Shown: positions 11,366 through 23,577 of the stretch, in pieces | Position numbering within the stretch: the stretch's first letter is position 1 | Layout of the letters: each line of letters opens with the position of its first letter | DNA from: Maratus speciosus | Lineage: Eukaryota; Arthropoda; Arachnida; Araneae; Salticidae | Direction of reading: 5' to 3' | Assembly (NCBI GenBank): GCA_963932465.1 | Contig: OZ010795.1 | Coordinates: forward strand, 525,951,451 to 526,015,450 | Length of the DNA: 64,000 nt | Position numbers and translations under genes: made by a program | The notes under the pieces: generated by a model | Databases searched by the model: none | Told to the model about the DNA's origin: nothing | The model's input: only the letters and a program-made list of their open reading frames with translations

Positions 11366-12940
11366 TTTTAGATAGCTTTGATTACAAAAAGCTACCCATT
11401 GCAGCCGTTTGGAGGAAAGCGATTTCAAAAAATTTTGGTATATTTTCATCGATCATGACCCCCAGACCCCGAACCCACCCTCCGTTCAAAAGTTTATATA
11501 TATATATATATATATATATCTGATATTTGTCACTCTGTAACTCTCGTATTTATGAACCGATTTAGATGTAACTTCGTGTATACATAGTGAATACCAATGC
11601 CTCGACCGAGTTTGTTGACCAACTTCATCCGCCATCTTGTTTCAAAATGGTGGCCATTTAAATTTTTTAAAAAAATTTAAAATTTAAAATGAGGTACCAA
11701 AAAATTGAAAATTGAAAAATATTTTTTTTTCTTATGTGTTTGATCTTGATACGAAGACTCCGGAGCAGTTTTTGTTTCGTCTATATCTTAAAAAAAATGG
11801 CTGAGTTATAGCACTTTGAATTTCTAGCTTGGCTGACATTTTGAAACGACCTGATTTTTGTCACGCGATAACAGGCGTATTTATGAACCGATTTGGATGT
11901 AACTTGGTGTGTATATGGTACACACAAATGTCTGGACCGAGTTCGTTGGCCAGCTTCATTCGCCATATTGCTTCAAAAGTGCTGCCATTTAAAAAAAAAT
12001 TAAATTTTAAATTTAAAATGAGTTATCAAAAAAAAAAAAAAAAGATTTTTTTATGTGTTTGACCTTGATACAAAGATTCCGGAGCAATTTTTGTTTCGTA
12101 TATAGCTTAAGAAATGGTTGAATTATAGCACTTTGAATTTCTAGCATGGCTGATATTTTGAAACGTTCTGATATTTGTCACGTGATAACACGCGTATTTA
12201 TTAACCTATTCGATGTAAGAAGGTATGTGGATAGTATATCGTAATGTCTCGACCAAGTTCGATGGCCAGCTTCATCAGCCATCTTGTTTCAAAAGGGAGG
12301 CCATTAAATTAAATAAAAATTATGTTTAAAGTGAGGTGCAAAAAAAATTAGACATTGAAAAAGATTTTTTCCGGAGCATTTTTTGTTTTGGCTTTATCTT
12401 AAAAATGGCTCAGATATAGCAGTTTCAATTTCTAATGTGGGTGACATTTTGAAAAATCTGATTTTTTTCCTGCGACAGCACTTGTAATGTATCAACCGAT
12501 GCCGATGTGAGTGAGCATGTGCACAGGAATTACTAAGGTCTCGACCATGTTCACTCGTTAGCCTCATCCACCATATTGTCTTAAAATGACAGGAACTTCA
12601 AGATATCGCCAAATTTAGCAACCAAATATAAGTTACTTTAAATAAAAATAGCTTGGATGAAGCTGACTAATTTCGCGAAATTCTCATTCATAATGATTTA
12701 GTATTGATAAAAATTAGTATTGAATCTCCTATAATCGGTTTCCACTAAATTGAGCTTCATGTGTTTGAATAATATAAGCTTGCTTTTTAAAAAATATGGA
12801 ATATGAAAGCTACCTCTTTCTCCCGACACTGGTCGGAAGGACTTTTTAAATCCTAAATATAAACCTAAAATTTTTTTTCATTATTTAACAAAAATAATTT
12901 AACTTAGCCTTTATAAAATTAATATTTTCCCCCAAAGAAC
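11366..12940 (+). mobile_element. Element X: satellite-bearing insertion in unit B
   Basis: Unit C reads straight from the sequence matching 11340-11365 to that matching 12941-12980 (near 22900-22960), so about 1.57 kb was inserted in B. A diverged inverse copy occupies 53670-58110. It matches 11372-11490 with 58000-58110, the tandem units with 55150-56160, and 12600-12860 with 53670-53910. It has no long open frame and I cannot name its class. Internal (TA)n at 11491-11518 precedes the tandem units. Confidence 0.75.
11520..12600. repeat. Tandem units of ~290-330 bp inside element X, about 3.5 copies
   Basis: The phrase GTATTTATGAACCGATTT or a variant recurs at about 11546, 11877, 12194 and 12484 (spacings 331, 317 and 290). 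Each is followed by a CTCGACCGAGTTCG-like stretch and GCCATCTTGTTTCAAAA. Later units are more decayed. Small open frames at 11781-12062 read through them and are not genes. Confidence 0.85.
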
Positions 12941-13284
12941 ATATTTGTTTTAAAGAAGGGTCAAATAACTACAACTAAGCAATTATTATAATTTGTCACA
13001 CATATTTTTTAATCTCCTATGAATGCTGTTATTATATTTAGGTAATCAAATATGTGTTTAAAATTTTTACCTTTTCTTTTAAGGAAAAGAACATTTTTTT
13101 TAATAAGTTTCTTTACTAATAATATTATATATGAATCTTCACCTAAAATTTTTCTCTATCCATCTGTAAGAATATTCTGTTCTATAAAATGCTTTGCTAT
13201 TGCGAGAAGTTTTCTGTTAAGAATTAGATTTACGGCTATTATAAAAATAATTAACTTATTCATTACTGTAAAATAAGCATACAT

Positions 13285-13521
13285 ATATTCTTCTGAAAAT
13301 CTTTTTCACAAAATATATTACTAACAGTTCGATGATATTGTTGATATTGGACTTATTCTGTAGAACAAATTTAAAATCTTTTACACAAAATGCATCGCTA
13401 ACAGTTTGATGACATTGTTAATACTCGACTTCTTATGTAGAACTGAATTTGAAAATCTTTTACACAAACTGCATCGCTAACAATTTGATGACTTTATTAC
13501 CATTGGACTTCTTCTGCAGAA
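13285..13521. repeat. ~78-bp tandem repeat, three units
   Basis: CACAAAATGCATCGCTAACAG-type units recur with TAACA at 13322, 13401 and 13478. The paralogous place in unit C (about 23265-23345) has a single unit, so the expansion happened in B after the segmental duplication. Confidence 0.85.
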
Positions 13522-16094
13522 CTGGTTTGCATAGTGAGGAATCAGATGTTTCTAGATATTTTTTCTTGTAATAGACTGTACAAAATTTCCCGATACAAAA
13601 TTTACTGAGCTACTCTTGCTAATATTTTAAACAGAAAATTGTATCCATAGTTCTAAAGAGAAAATTTATGTATATTGAAGGCATTCTAGAATGGCGTATT
13701 TAGTATTTTTCACGATGCTTTAAGCATTACTTAAATGAAAATATTATATTGAAAAGCAAAACAGTTTCGTTTTTTGAAGTACATTTATTTATTGAAAGAG
13801 GAGTAGCTATCTAGTCTTTTTTCTATTGAAAAATTTCTCGAAGATAGACATGTTTTCTTTTGAATAATCCCTGCAAATAATTAAAAGTAATGAAAAGATG
13901 TTTCATGATATAGGGTAAAAGATTTTGAAAACAGTGATAAACATAAACTTCCAAAATCACAATCTTTGTTCTAATAGTGTAAATCACAGTGAAACCCGGA
14001 TCATAGTCACTATTATGCACAATTGTAAAAACAGGAATCTAGAAGTGTTCATGAAGTTTTAGAACATACATATTGTGTTTAAAAGAAATGCTCCCTATTC
14101 TTAATCTTAAGAATTAGTTACAAAAATCAATTATTAAACACTTATTATAAAAGGGAAAAAAAATGTTCAATAGCAAATGATTTAGAATACTAAAAATTTT
14201 CGGAAACTCGCCATACATATTAACAATTTATACACGTATTTAAATATTCATGAATAAAACCGTGTAAATCCCCATAACTATTTAACTTAGAATATTGAAA
14301 ACAAAATCACACAAGTAAAAAAAAAAAAAATTCCCCATTAAAAGAAATCAATAATTAATTTGCATCATAACGTTTGAAAATTAATCATCATTTTTGGTGA
14401 TTTTTAATATTTTTAATATGTATATTTTTTATGTTTTCCTTTTCCTTTTTTTTCTTCATTTGATAAAATGTTTATCTGAGGAATTCAATTCACAAAAGTT
14501 TTCCAGAAACGTAGGACAGCTAAACAAAATCTAATTATTGTTAATCTAATTATTGTTTCAAAATAATTATTGTTAATCTACTTAATAATAATCTATACCT
14601 TTTTAACAGTAAATTGTCAAATCGTTCTTTAATCCTAATTTGCACAGATTAAAAATATTACACTTACTGTTTTGTGCTAGAATTTAATATAAATTTCACG
14701 AAAATGAATATCCAGTGTATATAAAAAATGGTTTAAAATAATTTTGTACTTTCCAATGGCCTACCTACATTAAATGAATTCTATCGTTTTCAAATTGTTC
14801 CCATTCAAATTAAAATCATTCATGAAAGAATTGCTACGCAAGCTTTTATTTTATTTCAGTCTACAGTAATTAGGCTTTAAACTTGCTGACAATTCATTAC
14901 TTTGCATTCAGATTTTTCACATGTGTCACTTAAAATATTAGATTTTCAAGCTGAATATGGTAAATATTATAATCATATGGCTAAAACAAAATGTATATAA
15001 TCCTTTTCAATTTAACACATGAAAATATGATTGATCACGTCACGAGTAACTTATTTATTATGCTAAATTTTAACATTAAAAGATGAACATTAAAAAAAAA
15101 AAAAAAAAGTAAAAAAAAAAAAAAAAAGAATGTTTCCTAATGATAATTCAGCTTTTATACTTAAATATAAGATATAAAAATGATTATCTAATATAAATAG
15201 CATATGAATGTTATTTTCAATTTAATTGGAAAGTGGAATATCGCCACTATAATATTTATTCATTATTTAACAAAAGATATTTAAACTAAAAAGTATAATA
15301 ACAAAAAACTGTAATTCATACTACTTATTTGGTGACATTTAAAATATCTCAAAAACTACACTTCTATTTAAAAGTGTTATACCGTATATTCCTACATTCG
15401 TATTTACTTGAATAAAACAAGGTCTTTCAAAAATTATTGAGAAATGGCTTCCGACATAAATCTCACGTAACTATAAAACATATAATTTTAAAATATTTTA
15501 TGTTCGCATTATACTGAATGCTATTTTGGGCTACAGTTGAAAGTTTAATTACACATTTTCAAGCTATAGTTTACTTTAACGCTCACTTTAATGGTTTACT
15601 TTAACTGTTCAATGTAATAGAGTTTTACAACATAATTACACACTTATGTGAGAATATTTTTGTTAAATGATAATGTAATAGTATTTTAAAATTTATAGAT
15701 GACATAGTGAAGGTTTTTTTTAAAGTAGTTATAGGGTTGATAAAATGGTTTTCATTCTTTTATTATTTTATGCTTTACGACTTTCATTCCAGCATTTATG
15801 TATCACAGTACGTTTAGAACGGTAACTCTTGAATCAACATTGAAATATATATGTATTGCGATTGATTACTTTTTTTTAATTCTATTTTGTGGATACTGAT
15901 GGTGATGGGTAATAAACTGAGATTTCTTATCAAAAAAGACTTCATTAAAAATAAAATATTCTGAAGAGATATATTTATTCTATTTATATATATATATATA
16001 TAGTCAAGTACACCATAGTTTAAGAAAACGCCAAATGGCGGAGCGTGTCAGAATCACAAAGAAACCTTAAACTTACATAAAGATAGTTAGTCAA

Positions 16095-16190
16095 TTATGG
16101 GACTCGAACCTAGAATTTTTTTTTTCCAACTCTCTTCCAATTGAGCTATCAGGACTAAGCCAACACAAGATTGACATAGAAACCATTTGA
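16095..16190 (-). mobile_element. tRNA-derived SINE, copy 6
   Basis: The minus strand has TAGCTCAATTGGAAGAGAGTTGG and the B-box TAGGTTCGAGTCCC, with tRNA-like spacing. Both boxes are intact, making this the best-preserved member in the window. A decayed piece of another copy follows near 16350-16415. Confidence 0.8.
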
Positions 16191-16419
16191 AAAGGTAAAT
16201 TGGTCTCTTATATTAATCAACACTACTGAATAAAACGCATATAAAGGATTTCCAATAAACAATGGATGCATATTTACACTTTAATTATTTCAACACAATC
16301 AATATGAGGGTAAAACAAACGAAAGATCAGTAAATTTTCCAATAAATAAGATAAAATATGTCCTGGCAGGACTCATAAATCAAACCTTTGTCTTTAATTG
16401 CTAATGATCTGGGAAAGGA

Positions 16420-17380
16420 GATATTCTGGATTCTGGACAAATCTTGCCGACACAATTCAAGCAGATAACCTTTTGATAATGAAATTTATTGTGCTATCTG
16501 AAACATCTCAACAGAATAAATTGAAGGAAATGGCCTCCAAGAAAGAAGAAGGAAATGGCCTCCTCTTTCGGAGACGTATTTTCAAATATGAATGACAAAA
16601 TTTTTAAATACTAATTACCACTAATTACAAAGAGGAATTCCAAAGTCGGCCCATTGGAAATATCGATGACCAAGTAAATTACAATTAAGAAATTTATAAT
16701 GATATTAAAAGATATTTCTTAAGAATTTATTAAAAGCATATATTTTGTGTTAATTTGAAAAAAAGATTTAGCTTTCAGTAATTTTTTTTTCCAAGAATAG
16801 TCTCTCTACATTTTCAAAATCAAAGTTTTGCATATATATATATATATATAGAAATACATATAGGTCAATCAAAGAAATACGTTACTATTTGAGTATAAAA
16901 ATTTCAATAAATAAAAATAAACCATAAATTTTTTAGGGATTTCCCTTGTTCTTATGTCATCCCTTCTAGGATTTATATACGTCATCCTACAGACTTTCCA
17001 TTAATTGTTTCTTGAATTAGTTTATAAGGATTTAAGGTATACTTTCCTAAATTATTGAAACTTGAATAATATTAAACCTGAAATAAAGGACTCTTAAACG
17101 ATTTTAGAAGTACAAAGTAAAAAAAAAAAAAAAAAAATAATACTAAAATAAATAATGTAACTTTTAAATCAAGATCAGAAGATACCTAAATTTCACGACT
17201 ATAACTGTTTTAGTGGGTGTATTTCAAAATGTAAGCGTAACGACAATGTTCATATCCACGGCTAGCAACACAATTATAATAAATATGTATTTTTTCACCA
17301 AATATTATTATTAGATAATAAATTCTACTATACATTGGAAAATAATGCGTAAAATTGTATTGCATTACAATTTCATTTGT
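16420..17380. other. End of unit B, AT-rich, no gene recognised
   Basis: It contains a (TA)n run near 16832-16849 and a poly-A near 17120-17137. The 65-codon open frame at 16398-16595 has no recognisable motif, and the rest of the stretch is non-coding. Confidence 0.4.
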
Positions 17381-17610
17381 TTACCAACCAGTTAATTGTG
17401 CTGAAGTCCTTAAGGTATGATACACAGTTAGTTAAAGAGTAAAAAAAAAAATACTGACAAATTCTCATTTTTTTTAGAAAAACTACAACATATTCAATTA
17501 ATTTTTAGACTTACAAAAAAAATTATTTTATGTTCATGTAAATTATTATTTTCGAAGATTTTTGGAAATCGAAAATTCGGTTTAAATGAATGTAAATTCA
17601 TAAAGTAGAG

Positions 17611-18141
17611 GAGGGTAGTACACAATGAAACGAAAATTATTATTACTTAACGAATGGTGACGATTTTTATTATTTTCAAAACAATTTTGCTACATCTTTA
17701 AGCAACACAAATACGCTACACTTTAAAGTATAAATGGTTTTAAAAAAGTCATTTATAAAAGCAGAGAAGCAGCATAACGGAGTATCGGAAATTGTCTCAC
17801 TGTGTACCACTAGTGGTACACAGTGAGACAATGGATATATTTTCATAAATTATGCATACTCTATCAATAATTTTCTACAGTTTATGATTTCTAATTAATA
17901 TTTCTACATATTTAAAATGTTAAAAATATGAGCCTCGGGTGGACAATGGCAGACCTTGGCCTAACTTCATGCAAATGTTTAGCCTCTTACGTTTAGTAGA
18001 TTTCCATAGCCATCGCACGCCCACACATACACACAGAAAGAGAGAGACAGAAAAAAAAAATATTTTATTAATAAATAACTTTTTTCACATCAGAACCGCA
18101 TAGTAGGTACACAATGAGACACGTCTCACTGTGTACTACAA
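17611..18141. mobile_element. Back-to-back small TIR elements built on a GTACACAGTGAGAC end motif
   Basis: The motif GTACACA(A/G)TGA(A/G)AC occurs in plus orientation near 17615, 17814 and 18107, and in minus orientation near 17795 and 18123. Pairing the ends suggests one element of ~200 bp (17611-17811), one of ~300 bp (17812-18120), and a further abutting end. The class is unknown and no coding sequence is seen. Confidence 0.6.
17791..17832. repeat. Perfect 42-bp palindrome
   Basis: Bases 17791-17832 equal their own reverse complement without mismatch or spacer. The centre is GTACCACTAGTGGTAC. It can be read as two abutting terminal repeats of the surrounding elements. Confidence 0.97.
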
Positions 18142-18726
18142 CTATACTTAATTATAAGTATCTATATTAATAATACAAACAAATTACGGCATATGAATCA
18201 TTAGATAGCGGATTATTTTTTGTCGAGTTTCTTGAATCTCGACATCTCTTTTTTGGATTTGTGTATTATTCAGCGATATCCACGCCCTGTAAGTACTTTA
18301 CTGTCGATCCTGTTTAAGAGTGCATTGTAAATGAGAAATTCTTCGGCGGATGTGGATAACGTCATTCTATATAAAATAAAAGCGTGTGTTTTAAGTCTTA
18401 AAACTGAAATATGTTTTATACTACATGTATTTATATACATATATAATTCTTTTCATTGAGGGTGACACTAAACTCTGAAAAAGCAGAAATTCTGTTTTGT
18501 AGTTTAATAGTTTTTTTTTCTGTTTATAAAATCTCAGATATTCTGTTATTAAATAGAGATAAGAAGACATAAAGTTTAATGGTCACGATCTGCCAACTAA
18601 TACGCATATTTTCTAGAGCTGCCATACTAAACAAAGTTAGCTTTACTCTGGTAATATCTGTAGGTCATAAAAAAAAATTATTTTTAATTATAAAAGTTTT
18701 GGATATTTTTCTTACACAATATATTG
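18142..18726. other. AT-rich stretch without recognised features
   Basis: No terminal repeats, tandem units or recognisable coding sequence were found. The 70-codon frame starting at 18579 runs into the duplicated block and shows no motif. Confidence 0.4.
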
Positions 18727-19273
18727 CCTGCGTAAAAGAAGCTAAGTTCCTTTTTTTTTGGTACATTATTAATGTTTGTGAAACTTCATAAAATATCATA
18801 AATTATTTCTAAGTTATGCAGTTAATTTAGGTGTTTTAAGAACACCATTTTATTTGGGCAGACTTTTAAAAGAAACGGAAAAACAAAAATAAAAGCTCAA
18901 AAATATAATTTGCTTTATCAGTCCTTTTAGAAGCAATTTTATAGAAACAAAAACCGTGCTGAACCGATATGTCTTAAAAGTAACCTAATATTCAATAGAT
19001 GTGTCCATGTGTCGTAATTAACTTGAATTTAACGTATTAAATATACACTTATTTCAATTTTTAAAATTAGGATAAATCAATTTCGTTGATCGTGTGTTTT
19101 GTTCCATCTGTATAAATATTCTTCTCCTTAGTGAAAAATGATATATGTATATATTTTAAATAGTGCTTTACCTTGGAAAAGATATTTTGCGTCGTATTCT
19201 ATTGAACTTATAGTGGTATGTTTGAAATGTAAAGGTTTCTGAAATCTGTACACTCCCCTGTTAAAATTCTACG

Positions 19274-19910
19274 TAAAACGGTACAGTCATTCGTTCGTTT
19301 TTAAGAATAATTGTTACTTCACCATAACTTTAATCAATCTTTACGATAACAGGGTGAATAATATTGTAATAGTACATGCAAAATATTGTCAAATAATAGT
19401 TATTGATAAAAGCGGTCGAAATACTGGACAGTTTGCTGCCGATTTTAAAATAGTGTGCGAAAACCTGCACCACACTGTACAGTCTATTGACCGTTTTAAA
19501 AGATAACGGGTACTTAACCATAACTTCAATCAATCCTGGCAATAATATGGTGAATAATATGTTCTAGTATCTTCAAAATGTGGTTAAGTAATAGTCATTT
19601 ATAAAAAACGGTCGAATGCCTGTACAATCTTCTGCAGATTTTTAAACACTGTGGAACAAATCTGCAGTAAATTGTCCAGTCATTTCACCGTTTTTAACGA
19701 AAACAGCTACTTAACCATAATTTCAACCGATCATGACAACAATATGATGAACAGTATCGTAATATTACCTTCAAAATGTGATCCAGTAATGGTTATTGAT
19801 AAAAGCGGTCGAATAACTGGACAATTTGCTGCAGAATTTTAAACAATATGTGAAAAATCTGTAGCAAAATCTTCAGTCATTCGACCGTTTTTAATGATAA
19901 CGGTTATCTC
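19274..19910. repeat. 196-bp tandem repeat, about three units
   Basis: The anchor CCATAA(C/T)TT recurs at 19322, 19518 and 19715 (196 and 197 bp). Each unit contains the short inverted pair AAGCGGTCGAAT and ATTCGACCGTTTTT, so single strands could fold. The array is absent at the matching site of unit B (about 9955), so it is a C-specific insertion or expansion. Confidence 0.85.
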
Positions 19911-20411
19911 AATATATTATTATTAAGCCTATCTGACTATATTATTGAACATTTTATTTTTAGAATAAAATTAAATTATTTCACACTATTTTGAAACAAT
20001 TTTTCTTGTAGACAATAATGCATATATTTTTTTTATTATTATTTCGGCATCGGAAACTTCTTTAAGGACTGTTCTGAAACTTTTCATTTGTTGCTTTTAA
20101 AAAAAAAAGAAAACGACACATATATTTTATCATATAAATCATCCCATATAAAGAACATCACGAGTTTTATTTGTCCACTAATAGGAATACTTTAAATTTT
20201 ACTTCACTCTGTTTTATAACCAATAATTTTTTTCATATTCTCAGTTTTATAGTGTTTTCCATTAGAACGTCCTTACTTCAGCTTAAATCATAAAATTTAC
20301 GCTTTACGGTTTTTTCAAACATTTCACCATCTTAAATTTACGTTTCTGTAATACTTGCGTTTCGTCTTTTAATATGCTAGTTCATATTTATAGGACGACA
20401 AATCACTTTAA

Positions 20412-21774
20412 TCCTTATGTCAATGACAGGATTCTAGGGTACTTTTTTTTCTTTTTTCATCACGATTTAAAGGTGTTACTATCAAAACAAAGTAAAATGA
20501 ATTTAGATCCCCATTATTTGTAATATTCGCTGTTCATTAGCATAATCACTTTAAAATTTTCAAAAAAATTATCACTATTTTGTGGAATTAAACATTTATA
20601 TACCTTTCCTCGGTAACCAGGGTACCCGGGTACCCATGCGAATTTTATGTGGAAAAATACAAAAAAATTATAGATTATTTATATTTAGATCAGTAAAACT
20701 AATTAATTTGACTGATTAAATTGAAAATAAGAGTTAGACATGTTTTTTAAGGTAAAAAGGATTTCATTTACTTGAAATTTTTGGACAAGCTTTATAATAA
20801 TAAAGGTGTACGAATGCACATCACGTAGTGTCTTTCCACATTGTTTAGATTATTTTCTGCTTTTTCTGCGCCGTTTTTGAGGACCAAACAAGCACATCTG
20901 ACAGCAACTACTTTTATCCTTACTGTTTCATACCGCTTTAAGCTAATTGGACTGGATTCTGAAAATATGTTAGATCAAATACGGCAAAGATTTTTTCAGT
21001 ATACTTTCAATTCACAAATTGATCGAAAAATGTCTCATAGTCTGTACATTTGCGATTGATCTTGAATTGCTGGAAGGCCCAAGGTCTCACGTTGCAAAAA
21101 CATGCGACGACTATCTTTTTTACGGCTAACTATATCATTATTGCAGTATGTATAATGCAAACAGGAAGGGCTGCTATATCGACAATAATGAAAATAATTC
21201 AAGTAGCCGTGTGATTATGCGACTATGTGTTGCGTATCGCCCGAATAATTTATCCCTTATATCAACCTCATGATTCGTTTCATTATAAAATTTAATCCTT
21301 TCAGGTTTCTCTTTCGGTCGTGTGATGGTTTTATCGTGATACACAGTATATATTAGAATGACAGCTTTGTATCGTAGATTTGTATTTTTTCAATAGTTAT
21401 GATTTAGAATAGTCCATAAATCAGGAATTGCTGCAGCTTTATCCTTTTGAAGACCTTCTACTCGTGTGTTCTGGCTGTCAAACTGAATAAATCTAAAAAT
21501 ATTCCAGATTGAGTTCACACTCATACTTGTTCGAATGCTTTCGATTCGACGGATATGATTTTGTTTTCCACATTTCTTAAGTGTGTACTTTGTTTGAATT
21601 TTTGACATTTGAAGTAATTAATATACCTAAAAATACGTCAAATTTCTTTTTTAAAAGACTGGGTAGCTGCATTCCATGAGATAAGGGTGTTTTATGGCTT
21701 GCGTATGTTAAAGCAGGTACTCGGGTACCCAGGTCATTGGAGACGAGGGCGAATTTTGGTAAATGACATAAGGG
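20412..21774 (-). mobile_element. piggyBac-like element, internally deleted and dead
   Basis: It is flanked by TTAA on both sides (20408-20411 and 21775-21778). The terminal repeats read TCCTTATGTCA at the left and, reverse-complemented, CCCTTATGTCA at the right. TTAA target duplication with CCCTT-type ends is characteristic of the piggyBac superfamily. Sub-terminal GGGTACCCGGGTACCC (left) and CTCGGGTACCC (right) form a second inverted pair. The matching site in unit B, near 10500, has one TTAA and no insert. The interior holds a transposase remnant on the minus strand. Confidence 0.85.
20850..21608 (-). pseudogene. piggyBac-type transposase remnant (C-terminal half)
   Basis: A piggyBac transposase cuts and pastes the element at TTAA using a DDD catalytic core. 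Here a frame opening at 21608 reads through a FIQFDSQNTR-like segment and KDKAAAIPDLWTI. These resemble the piggyBac-family region just before the second catalytic motif. After a stop near 21390, minus-strand frames farther down (around 21300-21150) read NETNHEVDIRDKLFGRYAT, similar to the family's motif containing the third catalytic Asp. Only ~160 bp lie between the frame start and the element end, so the N-terminal half is missing. Several stops and frame changes make it non-functional. The assignment rests on remembered family motifs, not a search. An open frame on the other strand at 20841-21059 is a shadow. Confidence 0.7.
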
Positions 21775-22011
21775 TTAACTGCAAACCAACAACTAAATAT
21801 TATGCTTGTGTCAGATTATGAAACACTTTCCAACAGTCTCGTTGGATGAAGAGATCATTATTTCATACAACGAAAGGAAATCTGTTAATAAGCAATATAC
21901 AGTTACATATATTGCCAAATATGTACAGAAAATACTATAAATAAATTTTAAGTATTTGCTGTACATATTCCGTAATGACCGCCAATTTAGGCGTGAAGAT
22001 CTTCATATGAT

Positions 22012-22259
22012 GACGTGAATTCCGAAACTCGTGTTATCCAAAAAAGCAAATGTTGGGAAATCGTTGGAAAAATCTCTGACTGCGTCCGATGATTTTCATT
22101 GCAAATCAAGATTTTATAGTGCAAGAAATATACAAATGAAACTAGTTCCTTTTGCGTATTTCAGTGTTTTTTTCAATGCAGGTTCACCAATAGAATGAAT
22201 AGATACAGAAAACTCGATTTTAAATTTTTTGTATAATGCTAGTTTTGCAGCTCACGTCC
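22012..22259. mobile_element. 248-bp insertion with 9-bp target site duplication
   Basis: TCATATGAT occurs at 22003-22011 and 22260-22268. Unit B has a single TCATATGCT at the matching place (about 10715). The ends read GACGTGA and, reverse-complemented, GGACGTGA, a short inverted terminus. A 9-bp duplication fits Mutator-like elements among others, but the class is not established. There is no coding content. Confidence 0.75.
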
Positions 22260-23577
22260 TCATATGATCTATACAATTTATACGCCACCGTGTAAAACAC
22301 TGAAAAGTAGATGCCTTTAAAAATACATACCATATCAAATAGTCTGTTAAATCAAATATTAGTTTTCTACATTTATTTTCATATCTAGTGTACACTTATT
22401 ACAGGTATCTAGTCATTCTATCTTTCCATTACCGTGTTTATATTTATTTAAAATCTAATTTTGTCATGTGACATATTTGTGACAATTTCTCCTCTCAATT
22501 CATTTTATTGATACAGTTTATTTATTTTATAGCTTGGCTCTGACTATTTCTGCTGTATACCATAAATTTTTGAAAGCTTATTTTCCTTCTGGGGGAAAAC
22601 AATTATGTATTATGTTGTACTAGCATGTGTTAATTCTTCTGCTTTTGTATAAAGAAAGTAAACCAGATATATAAAATACTTCTCAACTTTTGTAACCCTT
22701 TTTGAAGTTGGGTATAAGAAGACTTTTAAATATGCGAACAAAATTACAAAGAAAGACATTACTGTCAAAAGACAACTCACAAAAAATCCTATACATAGCT
22801 ATATTAGGCTTCACAAGCCTAAACCACTGGACTTACATGCAAAGAAATGTCGCATTTTTGATCTTAATAATATAAAAATAATTAAATAATTGTCACTAAC
22901 TAATAATTGATACTTTTGAAATCATCTTTGTTTTATAGAAGAGCCAAATAACTGAAACTAAACAATTATTATGACGTTTCACACATATTTAAGAATTCGC
23001 TATTAATGATATTTGTACATCTACGTAAGCATTTATGCGTTTAAAATTTTCACATTTTTTAAGTAAAATAACATTTAAAAAGATATTTTTTTTAAAACTA
23101 ATAACGTTACATATTAATCTTCATGTAAAATTATTTTCTATTCATCTTTATAAAAATATTCTTCTATAAAACACTTTGTTATTTCGAGGGGTTTTCTGTT
23201 AAGACTTAGATTTACGGCTATTATAACATATTCATTACAGTAAGATAAGCATACATATATTCTTGTAATATATCCTTTACACAAAATGCATCGCTAACAG
23301 TTTGAAGATATTGTAGTTATTGGAATTATTCTGCGGAACTGGATTGCATAGTGTTTAAACAGATGTTCCTAGATATTTTTTTCTAGTAATAGAATGATGC
23401 CCTTTCGCAATACAAATTTTTGCTTAATAACAATGATCTGCTTTTGCTAATATTTTAAACAGAAAATTGTATTCAAAGTGCTAAAGAGAAAATTATGTAT
23501 ATCGAATGCGTTCTAGAATAGTGTAGTTGGCATTTTTCACGATTCAATAAATATTACTCTGATCATAATTTATTTTA

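Larger units (their letters stand above)
6940..17380. repeat. Segmental tandem unit B
   Basis: The start (6940-7180) matches the start of unit C (17380-17600): both have ACTGACA.ATTCTCAT, then TTAATTTTTAGA, then TTTTCGAAGAT. The central block 9410-16080 matches 18727-27700 in C in the same order, with insertions on either side. B-specific insertions are the hAT-like MITE (7853-8019), the satellite MITE (8111-9371) and element X (11366-12940). The 135-codon open frame at 10392-10799 is not conserved in the C paralogue, so it is not treated as a gene. Confidence 0.75.
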
